Source: an uncultured Alphaproteobacteria bacterium | Lineage (GTDB): Bacteria; Pseudomonadota; Alphaproteobacteria; Micavibrionales; Micavibrionaceae | NCBI GenBank assembly: GCA_937923625.1 | Contig: CALDTV010000017.1 | Coordinates: forward strand, 1-64,000 | Reading direction: 5' to 3' | Length of the DNA stretch: 64,000 nucleotides | In this document: one piece after another, positions 7,437-15,880 of the stretch | How the letters are laid out: each line of letters opens with the position of its first letter | Position numbering within the stretch: position 1 is the first letter of the stretch | The notes under the pieces: model-generated | The model's database searches: none | The model's input: only the letters and a program-made list of their open reading frames with translations | What the model was told of the DNA's origin: nothing | Translations under genes and position numbers: made by a program

Positions 7437-8738
7437 TTAGGCTGCTGCAAGAACGAATTCTTTACGCCCCGCTTTAACAGCTAGTTCTTGCGTTTGTCCC
7501 ATAATAAATTGTGCAAGCCGCGGGCGTTGTGAGAATTCTATATTTAAACCAGTCGTTTGCCCTAAAGGATTAAAGAAACCTCTCAATGTAACTGTCTCGG
7601 GGACTGTCAGACCTTTTTTGGGATGCGCGCTTCTTCTTATGGCTTGTTCATATGATGGCAGAAATTTTTCGTCCTGAATTGTGACGTGTTCAGGCGTAGA
7701 AATTCCTAGCATACGCCTAATAATGTTTTCTTCTTCGCTGGCGAGGTCAAAGCGTAATTCATTTGCAACTTTTTCGGCATGTTGTGTGAGGTATATTTTT
7801 GTTTCATTAAAATTTGTATATATCCAAGCATGAGTTAAAATTTCGATAGATGATTTAGGTGTTTCTTTTAGGCCGTGAATATGACCGTTGGCATCCATAT
7901 TCAAAAAACGTGCCGCATGATCGGGTATTAGCGTAAATAAACTGCGATGGTTGCCGTGCTCATGGCTTTCAATGCGGTAAAAACTGTTTGATGTCGTGAT
8001 ATCATCAAAAACACCAGAATAATTACTTCTTAAACTTCTGGCTGTGACGGTTTTGATGATGTGACCATTATTGGGAAATAATAAAGCTTTTAATCTAAGA
8101 GCAATTTCAGGGGAGACCGCCGCCGCAGTTTTGTTTCCAATCCAAACAATTTCATTATCGTCTGTTCTGTTTGTAATGATTGTTTTATCGCCATGCCTAA
8201 AACCTTCAATTGATACATGTGTTCCCTTACCCTCACTGAAGTTTTTTTCGTTTGTCTTGCCCCAAATTTCTGCCATATGGGCTTTTAATGCGCCCGACTC
8301 TTGCGGGCTTGAAAGTTGTGCAAAATCTAAAGATGCACTCTCTATTAATGCCGCGGCGTCTGGTGATAAGGCAATGTAGCATGTGCCTATTTCACCGCCC
8401 CTTTTATTCATTGTGATGATAATGGCGCTTTGAGAATTGCGTTTAAATATCGGTTGGCCTTCTTTTTGCGCCTTTTTACTATCGTCAAAAAAATCGTTAG
8501 AGCTTTTAATTTCTTGAATTTTTATGGGGGTTTCAGGATAAGCTTTTTGATATGCTAAAAAAGCCTCATAACTGATAAAATAGGCATCTGCAGGAATGAA
8601 GCCTTTACGATATTTTACAGGATCTGATGTTAAAGGAATAAGATCGACTTCGCCATTTTCAACCAAGCGCACACGTAATGGTTTTGCCATTCTGTTAAAA
8701 TCAGAAAGCCTTATGAATTTTGTCGGGGGCGTATGCAT
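7437..8738 (-). CDS. Uncharacterised 433-residue protein
   Basis: I do not recognise a domain. It is soluble, with no signal peptide or membrane helix, and begins MHTPPTKFIRLSDFNRMAKPLRVRLVENGEV-like. Its central part alternates strand-like segments with polar loops, and it ends VKAGRKEFVLAAA. It is transcribed with its neighbours: 56 bp from the phosphatase-like gene and 20 bp from the YejB-like gene. Base composition looks like its surroundings, so there is no obvious sign of recent transfer. It breaks up the yejA-yejB pair that is normally adjacent. Confidence 0.75.
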   Translation of the reverse strand: MHTPPTKFIRLSDFNRMAKPLRVRLVENGEVDLIPLTSDPVKYRKGFIPADAYFISYEAFLAYQKAYPETPIKIQEIKSSNDFFDDSKKAQKEGQPIFKRNSQSAIIITMNKRGGEIGTCYIALSPDAAALIESASLDFAQLSSPQESGALKAHMAEIWGKTNEKNFSEGKGTHVSIEGFRHGDKTIITNRTDDNEIVWIGNKTAAAVSPEIALRLKALLFPNNGHIIKTVTARSLRSNYSGVFDDITTSNSFYRIESHEHGNHRSLFTLIPDHAARFLNMDANGHIHGLKETPKSSIEILTHAWIYTNFNETKIYLTQHAEKVANELRFDLASEEENIIRRMLGISTPEHVTIQDEKFLPSYEQAIRRSAHPKKGLTVPETVTLRGFFNPLGQTTGLNIEFSQRPRLAQFIMGQTQELAVKAGRKEFVLAAA

Positions 8739-8794
8739 ATAAAATTTCTCAAAAGTAACCTTATAGAATCATGCGCGTTGTTATGTCAATAAAA

Positions 8795-9421
8795 TTAAGG
8801 GCGGATGTTCCAATCTTTGACGATCCAATTTTCGCCGTCATATTTTAGAACGCTTAGCGCGCCCGTGGACATTTTCATTTTATGAGTGGCTTTAAACGCT
8901 TCAAAATCTTCCGTTAAATGCGGCGCAAAACGGGCGATGCCGTTGGAGGTAACGACCATGATGATATTTTTTTCGTTATCTTGATTGTTCTTTAAAATTC
9001 CCGCGGCAAAATTTTGCCAGTTTTGAATGCATGCTTGGGGGGCAAATTTCCAACCATCGGGGACAATGGCGTTTTCATCCCAATCCTTAATCGCCTGTGC
9101 GCCAATGCGTGCGATGACTTTATCTTCAGTTTGGTTTTCATCAACGCCGTAATCAATTTCGTTGAAAATATCGAGCGGCGTTATAGTTTGGGAGGAATCA
9201 ATTTCTGCCATAGCGATTTTCGCTGTTTCAATCGTGCGCTTTAATTGGGAGGAATAAAAAGCATCTGGATGAATGTTTTGATCTTTCAACCAAGCACCAA
9301 TTTTTTTTGCTTGGGCTTGACCACTTTCGACCAAAGGTAAATCTGTCCGCGCGCCAACGCGTGTTGGTATATCATGGGGGCCAAATGTATTTCCGTGGCG
9401 GGCGATAATGAGTGTTGTCAC
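8795..9421 (-). CDS. Histidine phosphatase (phosphoglycerate mutase-like)
   Basis: The N-terminal RHG triad (R8-H9-G10 in LIIARHGNTFG) carries the phospho-accepting histidine. SSQLKRTIETA, the second arginine motif, follows. At 208 residues it is a single-domain member of the superfamily, probably a small-molecule or sugar-phosphate phosphatase rather than a glycolytic mutase; the substrate is not readable. The start overlaps the kdsB stop by 4 bp (ATGA), implying coupled translation and perhaps a role linked to sugar activation. Confidence 0.85.
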   Translation of the reverse strand: MTTLIIARHGNTFGPHDIPTRVGARTDLPLVESGQAQAKKIGAWLKDQNIHPDAFYSSQLKRTIETAKIAMAEIDSSQTITPLDIFNEIDYGVDENQTEDKVIARIGAQAIKDWDENAIVPDGWKFAPQACIQNWQNFAAGILKNNQDNEKNIIMVVTSNGIARFAPHLTEDFEAFKATHKMKMSTGALSVLKYDGENWIVKDWNIRP

Positions 9422-10212
9422 GCCGCGCCCTCTGCCAACATTTTTTCGGCGCGGGTGACGTCTTCGGGGGAGTCTATGCCTGCTTGAGCGAGGCCGACGG
9501 GGACGTCTAATTTGACGGTTTGAATGTCTATACCATTTTCTAAAAGGCGGAGTTGTTCCAAGCCTTCTAATTTTTCGTAATGGCCTTGGGGAAGGGAGAC
9601 GAATTTTTTGAGAGTTGCAACACGATAGCCATAAAGACCAATATGTTGATGCACGGGCGAAAATTCTTCGGCGCGATTTTCTTTACGGATGGCGGGTAAA
9701 ATATTTTTTGAAAACCACAGGGCTTTGCCGTGCGTATCAATAATCGCGGTTGTGCCACTGAAGGGGGTCATATTTTTTTGCTCGCGGAGTTTATCTAATT
9801 CGCTCCAGCGTAAATTTATAACGGGGGTCACCACTCCGATTGTTGGGTTACTTTGGGCGGCCTCAGTCATTTGCACCAGCGCGCTGGAGGGGGTAAAGGG
9901 GGCGTCCCCTTGTAGCCCTAAAACAAAGTCAGTATCAGGCGCGATTTTTTCAATAGCTTCTAAAACGCGGTCCGATCCTGTGGCGCAGCTATCGGATGTC
10001 ATCACGGCGGACACGCCAAGTTCTTCGGCATGTTTTAAAATGCGTTCATCTTCGGTGGCCACAGCGATTGTTACTTGGTTGATATCTTTTGCCGCTTTGC
10101 GCGCCACATCAACAACGCGGCTTAACATTGTTTGCCCGCCAATCATCGTTAACGGCTTTCCCGGAAAGCGGGTTGAGCCATAACGCGCAGGAATAATAAT
10201 CGCTGTTTTCAT
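9418..10212 (-). CDS. kdsB: CMP-KDO synthetase (3-deoxy-manno-octulosonate cytidylyltransferase)
   Basis: It activates KDO with CTP for lipopolysaccharide core assembly. The nucleotide-binding start MKTAIIIPARYGSTRFPGKP is characteristic, as are HQHIGLYGYR, LEGLEQLRLLENG and GIDSPEDV near the C-terminus. The usual QGDEP is QGDAP here, one changed residue in the active-site strand. I start at the ATG at 10212 (264 residues), 2 bp after the yejA stop; the open frame to 10317 lies inside yejA and is rejected. This shows a Gram-negative outer membrane with KDO. Confidence 0.92.
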   Translation of the reverse strand: MKTAIIIPARYGSTRFPGKPLTMIGGQTMLSRVVDVARKAAKDINQVTIAVATEDERILKHAEELGVSAVMTSDSCATGSDRVLEAIEKIAPDTDFVLGLQGDAPFTPSSALVQMTEAAQSNPTIGVVTPVINLRWSELDKLREQKNMTPFSGTTAIIDTHGKALWFSKNILPAIRKENRAEEFSPVHQHIGLYGYRVATLKKFVSLPQGHYEKLEGLEQLRLLENGIDIQTVKLDVPVGLAQAGIDSPEDVTRAEKMLAEGAA

Positions 10213-10214
10213 GG

Positions 10215-12044
10215 CTATTTTTTGTTCTCTTTCACCCACCATGTGTCCGCAATGGCGGGGGTGAGGTAAGAGAGGGTTTTGGGGTGATCGAGTTTGTTCC
10301 AATACGCAATACGCCAATAATCAATATGCCAATGCGGAATGAGATAATTGCCGCTGAGTAAGACTCGATCAAGTGCACGGGTGAGGAAAACCAGTTCTTC
10401 ACGATTTGGCGCGGTGATTAATTTTTCTATGATGTCATCAATTACGGGATCTTTGATGCCTATATAATTACGCGATCCTTTAATATCGGCTTTTGCACTC
10501 GCCCAGAAATCGCGTTGTTCATTACCAGGGGAGCTTGATTGCCCCATTGTTTTAATGGCCATATCGAAATCAAAGCTATCCATGCGGTTTTGATATTGCG
10601 CGGGGTCAAGAACGCGGAAATTTGCTTCCACACCAATCTTTTTTAAATTGCCAAGGAAGGGCAAAACCCAACGTTTAAAAACGGGGTTTGGATCAATAAT
10701 TTCAAACGCCAAACGCTCCCCTGTTTTTTCATGAACGCGAATACCGTCTTTGCCAGTTTTGTATCCTGCTTCGTCTAAAAGTTTCATGGCGTTGCGCAGA
10801 TTAGCGCGTGGGTTGCCGCGTCCATCTGTTTTGGGTGGCGTATAGCGCGTTGTGAAAACATCATCGGGAATTTTACCACGATATTCTTCTAATATTTCCA
10901 ATACGCGGCCTGATGGTGCGCCATCAAGAGCGGAAAGATCAGAGTTTTCAAAAAAACTATCGGTGCGCTTATAGGTGCCATAGGCGAATTGCTTATTGGA
11001 CCATTCAAAATCAAAGGCATAACCAAGGGCGATACGAACATTGGTATCCTGAAAAATAGGCTTGCGGATATTATAGATAAAAGCCTGCATTCCTTGCGGA
11101 CGTTTATGTTTTAATTCTTTTTTAGTAATACGACCATCTTTGACGGGCGGTGCATCATATGCGGTTGCCCATGATTTGGCTGTGTTTTCAATGCGGAAGT
11201 CATATTCATCACTGAAGAAGCCCTCAAGCGCGATATTGTCGTCCTTATAATAATCATATTTGATCTGATCAAAATTGAACTTCCCTTTATTGATCGGCAG
11301 GTCTTTGCCCCAATAATCGTCACGACGCTTATAGGTGATGGAGCTTCCAGCATTAAGTGTCTCAACAACATAGGGGCCGCTTCCCATAGGGATGTCCAGT
11401 GAGCCAGATCCGAAATCTTTCCCCTCCCAAAAATGTTTTGGTAAAATTGCTAGTTGTGACAACACCAGTGCAAGCTCGGCATTTTTATCATCTTTAAAAC
11501 TAAACTTCACACGGGTGGGGGAGGTTGCCTCGACTTTTGTGACATCACCATAATAGGCTTTGAAAAAAGGTGTGCCTTTTTCGATAAACGTGTTGAAGCT
11601 CCAAACAACATCTTCAGCGGTGACGGGTTTGCCATCTGCCCATTTTGCCGCAGGGTTTAAATTAAATGCAACCCAGCTTTTATCATCAGTGTCATATTCG
11701 ATTGTTTCCGCCAATAAGCCATACATTGAAAAGGGTTCGTCATAGCTTTGTTCCATCAACGAGTCATAAACATGACTTTGACCCAAAAATGACATGCCTG
11801 CCGCTGGATCACCTTTTAGGATAAAAGGGTTTAAAGAATTAAACGTGCCTGTCGCGGCAATGCGTAACGTGCCGCCTTTTGGGGCATCAGGATTGACGTA
11901 GTCCAAATGTTTAAAATCATCTGCATATTTCGGCGCGCCATGCATGGCAATGGAGGGGGATTTAATAACTTCCGCCTGTGCGGTAACCGTCAATAAAGAC
12001 ATGAATAAAACGAGAGCAAAAATACGCATAATTTTATCTTTCAT
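10215..12044 (-). CDS. yejA: Periplasmic oligopeptide-binding protein, YejA-like
   Basis: Family-5 extracellular solute-binding protein of 609 residues, the size of YejA. A signal peptide (residues 1-24, ending TVTAQA-E) exports it. Then HGAPKYADDFKHLDYVNPDAPKGG-type sequence matches the YejA N-terminus. Later landmarks are LNPAAKWADGKPVTAEDVVWSF and the C-terminal HWHIDYWRIAYWNKL. No lipobox, so it is soluble in the periplasm. It would hand peptides to the YejB/YejE pair. The upstream gap to pgsA is 65 bp with only a weak possible promoter. Confidence 0.93.
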   Translation of the reverse strand: MKDKIMRIFALVLFMSLLTVTAQAEVIKSPSIAMHGAPKYADDFKHLDYVNPDAPKGGTLRIAATGTFNSLNPFILKGDPAAGMSFLGQSHVYDSLMEQSYDEPFSMYGLLAETIEYDTDDKSWVAFNLNPAAKWADGKPVTAEDVVWSFNTFIEKGTPFFKAYYGDVTKVEATSPTRVKFSFKDDKNAELALVLSQLAILPKHFWEGKDFGSGSLDIPMGSGPYVVETLNAGSSITYKRRDDYWGKDLPINKGKFNFDQIKYDYYKDDNIALEGFFSDEYDFRIENTAKSWATAYDAPPVKDGRITKKELKHKRPQGMQAFIYNIRKPIFQDTNVRIALGYAFDFEWSNKQFAYGTYKRTDSFFENSDLSALDGAPSGRVLEILEEYRGKIPDDVFTTRYTPPKTDGRGNPRANLRNAMKLLDEAGYKTGKDGIRVHEKTGERLAFEIIDPNPVFKRWVLPFLGNLKKIGVEANFRVLDPAQYQNRMDSFDFDMAIKTMGQSSSPGNEQRDFWASAKADIKGSRNYIGIKDPVIDDIIEKLITAPNREELVFLTRALDRVLLSGNYLIPHWHIDYWRIAYWNKLDHPKTLSYLTPAIADTWWVKENKK

Positions 12045-12109
12045 TTGAAATGCTTAGGCCACTAGTCAACAGTATGGATTTGACCAAATCAAGACAAATT
12101 TAGGCAAAA

Positions 12110-12664
12110 TTATGCCGTGATGTGTTTTAGGCCAGCCTTTAAATAACCCCAACCCGTCACGACAGTTAAGATTGCTGCGATGGTGATAAGGGCTTGGCCA
12201 TACATTAACGTGTTCGGCAAAACAGAATTTCCGTGATCTCCCACCACTAAAAAGCCAAGGGCAATCATTTGCACCGTGGTTTTCCATTTTGCAAGTTTAG
12301 AAACGGGAAGTTGAATATTTTGCGGCCCTAAAAATTCGCGTAAACCTGCAATTAAGAACTCACGCAGAAGAATGATGATAGCGGGAATAAGCCAGATGCC
12401 TTCGAGGCGGTCAAAGCCAGCCAATAAGATTAGTAGAGAGGCGACAAAAATTTTATCAGCAATCGGGTCTAAAAAAGTACCAAGAGGGCTAACAGTATTC
12501 ATTTTCCGCGCGGCATAGCCATCAAGAAAATCGGTAATACAGGCTAGGGTGTAAAGCCCCAACGCCGCCCATGCCGCCCAAGCGTCAGTAATAAAAAAGA
12601 GGCCAATCAGGAGTGGGAGAATGCCAATGCGAAAGAATGTTAAAATATTGGGTAAATTTTGCAT
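12110..12664 (-). CDS. pgsA: CDP-diacylglycerol-glycerol-3-phosphate 3-phosphatidyltransferase
   Basis: Integral membrane enzyme of phosphatidylglycerol synthesis. The CDP-alcohol phosphotransferase signature D-x2-DG-x2-AR-x8-G-x3-D-x3-D is complete: D45, D48-G49, A52-R53, G62, D66, D70. About five hydrophobic segments span 184 residues, normal for PgsA. It begins MQNLPNILTFFRIG, typical of the family. It heads the minus-strand stretch running to yejE. A 19-bp near-perfect palindrome lies 23 bp before its ATG. Confidence 0.94.
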   Translation of the reverse strand: MQNLPNILTFFRIGILPLLIGLFFITDAWAAWAALGLYTLACITDFLDGYAARKMNTVSPLGTFLDPIADKIFVASLLILLAGFDRLEGIWLIPAIIILLREFLIAGLREFLGPQNIQLPVSKLAKWKTTVQMIALGFLVVGDHGNSVLPNTLMYGQALITIAAILTVVTGWGYLKAGLKHITA

Positions 12665-12686
12665 GCGATGGTTCTAACAAAGCAAA

Positions 12687-12705
12687 CAAAGGATGTCATC
12701 CTTTG
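12687..12705. promoter_or_regulatory. Palindrome in front of pgsA, possible operator
   Basis: CAAAGGATG-T-CATCCTTTG forms 9-bp arms around one central base, 23 bp from the pgsA start. The one-base gap rules out a hairpin, so a dimeric DNA-binding protein is more likely. The 11-mer TGACATCCTTT recurs at 15764 in the start region of the 69-residue gene. Function inferred only from symmetry and position. Confidence 0.35.
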
Positions 12706-12738
12706 ACTTAATTTTAAGGTGTTTTGTGCTGTGATAAA

Positions 12739-12761
12739 ATCCTGCGATAAAGCCGCAGGAT
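12739..12761 (-). terminator. Hairpin downstream of ctrA
   Basis: ATCCTGCG (12739-12746) pairs with CGCAGGAT (12754-12761) around a 7-base loop. In the ctrA direction it is followed by TTTATC, so it may be a weak intrinsic terminator separating ctrA from pgsA. Confidence 0.5.
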
Positions 12762-12771
12762 AATATTTTTA

Positions 12772-13473
12772 CTAAGCGCTTACGGCTGCTTTTTCTTCGG
12801 AAGGGTTGCGCATAACATAGCCGCGCCCCCAGACAGTTTCAATGTGGCTTTCGCCGTCATTCATGTTTTCTATCTTTTTACGGAGTTTGCAGATGAACAC
12901 GTCGATAATTTTAACCTCTGGTTCGTCCATGCCACCATAAAGATGATTTAAGAACATTTCTTTGGTTAACGTCGATCCTTTTCTTAATGATAACAACTCG
13001 ATAATGCCATATTCTTTACCTGTTAAATGAAGGGGCTTGCCCGCCACTTCAACGGTACGGCTATCAAGATTAACTTCGATATTGCCTGTTTCGATGGTGC
13101 TTTGTGAATGGCCTTGTGAACGTCTGACAATCGCTTGGATACGTGCCATTAATTCGCGTTTATCGAAAGGTTTGGTCAGGTAATCATCTGCGCCAAAGCC
13201 AAGCCCTTTAATTTTGTTATCCATTTCGGTTAAACCAGAAAGGATTAAAATAGGGGTATCGATTTTGGAATCGCGGAAGTTCTTTAAAACATCGTAACCA
13301 TCCATGTCTGGCAACATGAGATCAAGAATAATGATGTCATATTCGTAAATTTTACCAATTTCTAGGCCATCTTCGCCTAAATCTGCTGTATCAACGACGT
13401 ATCCGTCGGATTTTAGCATTAATTCTATTGATTTTGCTGTTGAACTATCGTCTTCGACTAATAATACGCGCAT
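12772..13473 (-). CDS. ctrA: Cell-cycle response regulator CtrA
   Basis: OmpR/PhoB-type regulator of 233 residues. The receiver starts [10 protein letters not shown] with phospho-acceptor D51 in [11 protein letters not shown], and has the conserved K in [10 protein letters not shown]. The DNA-binding domain carries the near-invariant CtrA block [19 protein letters not shown], then [14 protein letters not shown] and [11 protein letters not shown]. In other alphaproteobacteria CtrA binds TTAA-N7-TTAA and controls flagellar class II genes and division. A matching box and a GANTC site lie just upstream. It is divergent from fliI. The CckA-like kinase at the right edge is the expected upstream partner. 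Confidence 0.98.
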   Translation of the reverse strand: MRVLLVEDDSSTAKSIELMLKSDGYVVDTADLGEDGLEIGKIYEYDIIILDLMLPDMDGYDVLKNFRDSKIDTPILILSGLTEMDNKIKGLGFGADDYLTKPFDKRELMARIQAIVRRSQGHSQSTIETGNIEVNLDSRTVEVAGKPLHLTGKEYGIIELLSLRKGSTLTKEMFLNHLYGGMDEPEVKIIDVFICKLRKKIENMNDGESHIETVWGRGYVMRNPSEEKAAVSA

Positions 13474-13491
13474 TTATGGCCCCTGCTTAAT

Positions 13492-13538
13492 GAATCGTTA
13501 AGTTAAAGTTTATTAAAAGAATATTAAGAATTCGTTAA
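13492..13538 (-). promoter_or_regulatory. CtrA box and GANTC site in the ctrA promoter
   Basis: TTAA-GAATTCG-TTAA (13524-13538) is a perfect TTAA-N7-TTAA box 51 bp upstream of the ctrA ATG. GAATC at 13492-13496, a CcrM-type methylation sequence, lies 19 bp before the ATG, and a second is at 13628. Extra TTAA half-sites surround the box. In Caulobacter, ctrA is autoregulated and one of its promoters is methylation-sensitive. The sites are seen; their use here is inferred. The remainder of the 317-bp ctrA-fliI spacer shows no further clear signal. Confidence 0.6.
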
Positions 13539-13790
13539 TAAATATTAACACATCTCAAAAGGTTAACAAAATTTATTTACTTAAAATGTGCGGGGCGGCA
13601 GCTTTTTGGAACTTTTCCTTTATAAATGAATCTTATTGAACGCCTAGGTAGGCTATTTTTAGCAGGGGCGTATTATTTTGGGGCACAATAAATTTTACAC
13701 ATAATTATCATTACGCGTTGGCCATAGGTTAACTGTTATGAAAATAAAGGTTTTTCTTATGTTTAACTTAAATAATGCTAAAATGCGTTT

Positions 13791-15164
13791 ATGGATCGTC
13801 TTGCTGATAAAGCGCTTGCCGCAATTGCCCCTATCCCTGATCACGAAGTTTATGGACGCGTGACCAAAGTTTTGGGCTTGCTGGTTGAAATTGCTGGTTT
13901 TGGGCAAAATTTAACCATTGGCTCAATCGTTCATTTGCGACCTGAAAAAAATCATAATGCGAATCAAAATATCCCATGTGAAGTGATTGGATTTAAAGAT
14001 GAACGGGCGTTGCTTATGCCATTTGGGCAGCTTGAGGGCGTCGGCCTTGGCTGCTTGGCGGTCATTCAAGAAAATGAACCGGCTATTTGCCCTGATGATC
14101 GTTGGTTGGGTCGTGTGATAAACGCGCTAGCGGAGCCGATAGATGGTAAAGGCCCACTGATTCAAGGGGGCGCGCCGATCCCATTACGCAATAAACCACC
14201 CGCCCCACATTCACGGGCGCGTGTGGGGGAGAAACTTGATTTAGGTGTTCGCTGTGTGAATAGTTTTTTGTCTACGTGTCAGGGGCAACGGATGGGTATC
14301 TTTGCGGGCTCTGGCGTTGGTAAATCTGTCGTGATGTCGATGATGGCACGTTACACCGAAGCTGACGTTTCGGTCATTGGTTTGGTGGGCGAACGTGGTC
14401 GCGAAGTACAAGAGTTTTTAGAAGATGATCTAGGTGAGCTTGGTTTAAACCGTTCCGTTGTTATTGTCGCTACAGGCGATGAGCCTGCTTTAATGCGAAG
14501 GCAAGCGGCTTATACAACTATGGCGGTGGCAGAATATTTCCGCGGACAGGGAAAAAAAGTTTTATGCATGATGGATTCTGTTACGCGTTTTGCAATGGCA
14601 CAAAGGGAAATTGGGTTGTCTGCGGGGGAGCCACCGACATCAAAAGGATATCCTCCAACAACGTTTGGTGAACTTGCACGTCTGCTTGAACGCGCGGGCC
14701 CTGGTGAAGTTGGGGAGGGATCTATCACAGGAATTTTTTCCGTGCTGGTGGAAGGAGATGATCATAACGAACCGATATCGGATGCCGTGCGGGGGATTAT
14801 TGATGGTCACATTGTGATGGAACGTAAAATTGCCGAGCGCGGCCGTTACCCCGCCATCAATATTTTAAAATCTGTGTCTAGAATGATGCCGAAATGTTTA
14901 ACCCCAGAACAAAATGCATTGGTGACGCAGGCCAAAAAACTGGTCAGCCGATATGAGGATATGGAAGAGCTGATTAAATTAGGGGCATACCGAAAAGGCA
15001 GTGACCCCGAAGTGGATCAAGCGATTTTGCGTTACCCGCTTTTAGAAGATTTTTTGAGCCAAGATAAAGATGATTGCACCAGTATCGAAGAAGGTTTTGA
15101 GATGCTAGCGAGCTGTTTAGGTATGCCGTATCAACGCCAAGATGAGGTGGAGGAGAATGGCTGA
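13791..15164 (+). CDS. fliI: Flagellar export ATPase
   Basis: ATPase of the flagellar type III export apparatus on the cytoplasmic side. Walker A is GSGVGKS (residues 173-179). The Walker B region LCMMDSVTRFAMAQREIGLSAGEPP and the KGYPPTTFGELARLLERAG segment are characteristic of FliI/T3SS ATPases. At 457 residues it is full length. The ATG at 13791 is the first sensible start. Its stop overlaps the fliJ start by 8 bp. The divergent ctrA gene shares the upstream region. Confidence 0.97.
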   Translation: MDRLADKALAAIAPIPDHEVYGRVTKVLGLLVEIAGFGQNLTIGSIVHLRPEKNHNANQNIPCEVIGFKDERALLMPFGQLEGVGLGCLAVIQENEPAICPDDRWLGRVINALAEPIDGKGPLIQGGAPIPLRNKPPAPHSRARVGEKLDLGVRCVNSFLSTCQGQRMGIFAGSGVGKSVVMSMMARYTEADVSVIGLVGERGREVQEFLEDDLGELGLNRSVVIVATGDEPALMRRQAAYTTMAVAEYFRGQGKKVLCMMDSVTRFAMAQREIGLSAGEPPTSKGYPPTTFGELARLLERAGPGEVGEGSITGIFSVLVEGDDHNEPISDAVRGIIDGHIVMERKIAERGRYPAINILKSVSRMMPKCLTPEQNALVTQAKKLVSRYEDMEELIKLGAYRKGSDPEVDQAILRYPLLEDFLSQDKDDCTSIEEGFEMLASCLGMPYQRQDEVEENG

Positions 15165-15582
15165 TTTAGAAGCGCTTATTCGCCTGCGGCGTCATATGGT
15201 AGAAGAAAAACAAAAAGTCTTAGCGGGTATTTTTGAACAAGTTGAATCGCTTGAAGCGCAAAAAAACGAATTTTTGGAGCGTCTCAATAAAGAACGCAAG
15301 GCATTAGATGAAAATTTAACTTTAGAAACAAGCGCTTATTACGGGCGTTTTGAAGCGGTTATTCGCCGCAATGTCGAATTGTTAAACACAGAACTCTCAA
15401 CGTTAGAAACGCGTTTAGAAATTGCCCAAGAAGAGGTGCGCGGCGCATTTGCCGATATGAAGCGTGTGGAAATTGTTCACGAGCGCCGCCAAGAAGAAGA
15501 ACGCCAAGAAATAGATAAAAAAGAATCACAAAACCTAGATGCTATCGGCATTGATGGTTTTATGCGGGGGGCGGAGGAGTAG
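15157..15582 (+). CDS. fliJ: Flagellar export protein FliJ-like
   Basis: A 141-residue, highly charged, almost entirely coiled-coil protein beginning MADLEALIRLRRHMVEEKQK. Length, coiled-coil nature and position right after fliI fit FliJ, the stalk-like activator of the export ATPase. GGTGGAGGAGA before the ATG at 15157 fixes the start. FliJ sequences are weakly conserved, so context carries much of the call. Confidence 0.85.
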   Translation: MADLEALIRLRRHMVEEKQKVLAGIFEQVESLEAQKNEFLERLNKERKALDENLTLETSAYYGRFEAVIRRNVELLNTELSTLETRLEIAQEEVRGAFADMKRVEIVHERRQEEERQEIDKKESQNLDAIGIDGFMRGAEE

Positions 15583-15769
15583 GGGCTACTTTTTTTCTCT
15601 CTGCTTGTGTTGGTGCAGGCTCACTATATTCACCGCATGCGCGGCACCCCATAGCTAGTCCCATAGCACCAACGGCAAGGCCAGCAAGATCGGGACCCAC
15701 ATAGGCTACAGCGCTCCCAAAAAGAACGCCTGTAACAGCACCGAAAATATCTTGTAATCTTTCTGACAT
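15560..15769 (-). CDS. Small glycine-rich membrane protein, 69 residues
   Basis: Unrecognised. Begins MSERLQDIFGAVTGVLFG and has one or two hydrophobic GxxxG-rich stretches (about residues 10-42), a CRAC pair and a proline-rich tail. Its 3' end overlaps fliJ antisense by 23 bp. AAAGG directly before the ATG could serve as ribosome site, but it lies within the 3' arm of a 13-bp hairpin. May be a small envelope protein; it could also be a spurious frame. Confidence 0.45.
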   Translation of the reverse strand: MSERLQDIFGAVTGVLFGSAVAYVGPDLAGLAVGAMGLAMGCRACGEYSEPAPTQAERKKVAPTPPPPA

Positions 15770-15802
15770 CCTTTAAATTTACATAATTATTAAAGGATGT
15801 CA
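15764..15802. repeat. 13-bp perfect inverted repeat over a start site
   Basis: TGACATCCTTTAA (15764-15776) and TTAAAGGATGTCA (15790-15802) are exact inverses around a 13-base loop. On the minus strand the 3' arm contains AAAGG-ATG, the ribosome site and start codon of the 69-residue gene, so folding would hide both. There is no U-run on either side, so it is not a typical terminator of fliJ. Confidence 0.6.
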
Positions 15803-15880
15803 AGGATTAGTTCTCTTTTTTATTGTTTTCACTACCCTCATGTATGACAGTATAAGAGAATTATTATGAAGGGATAAATT

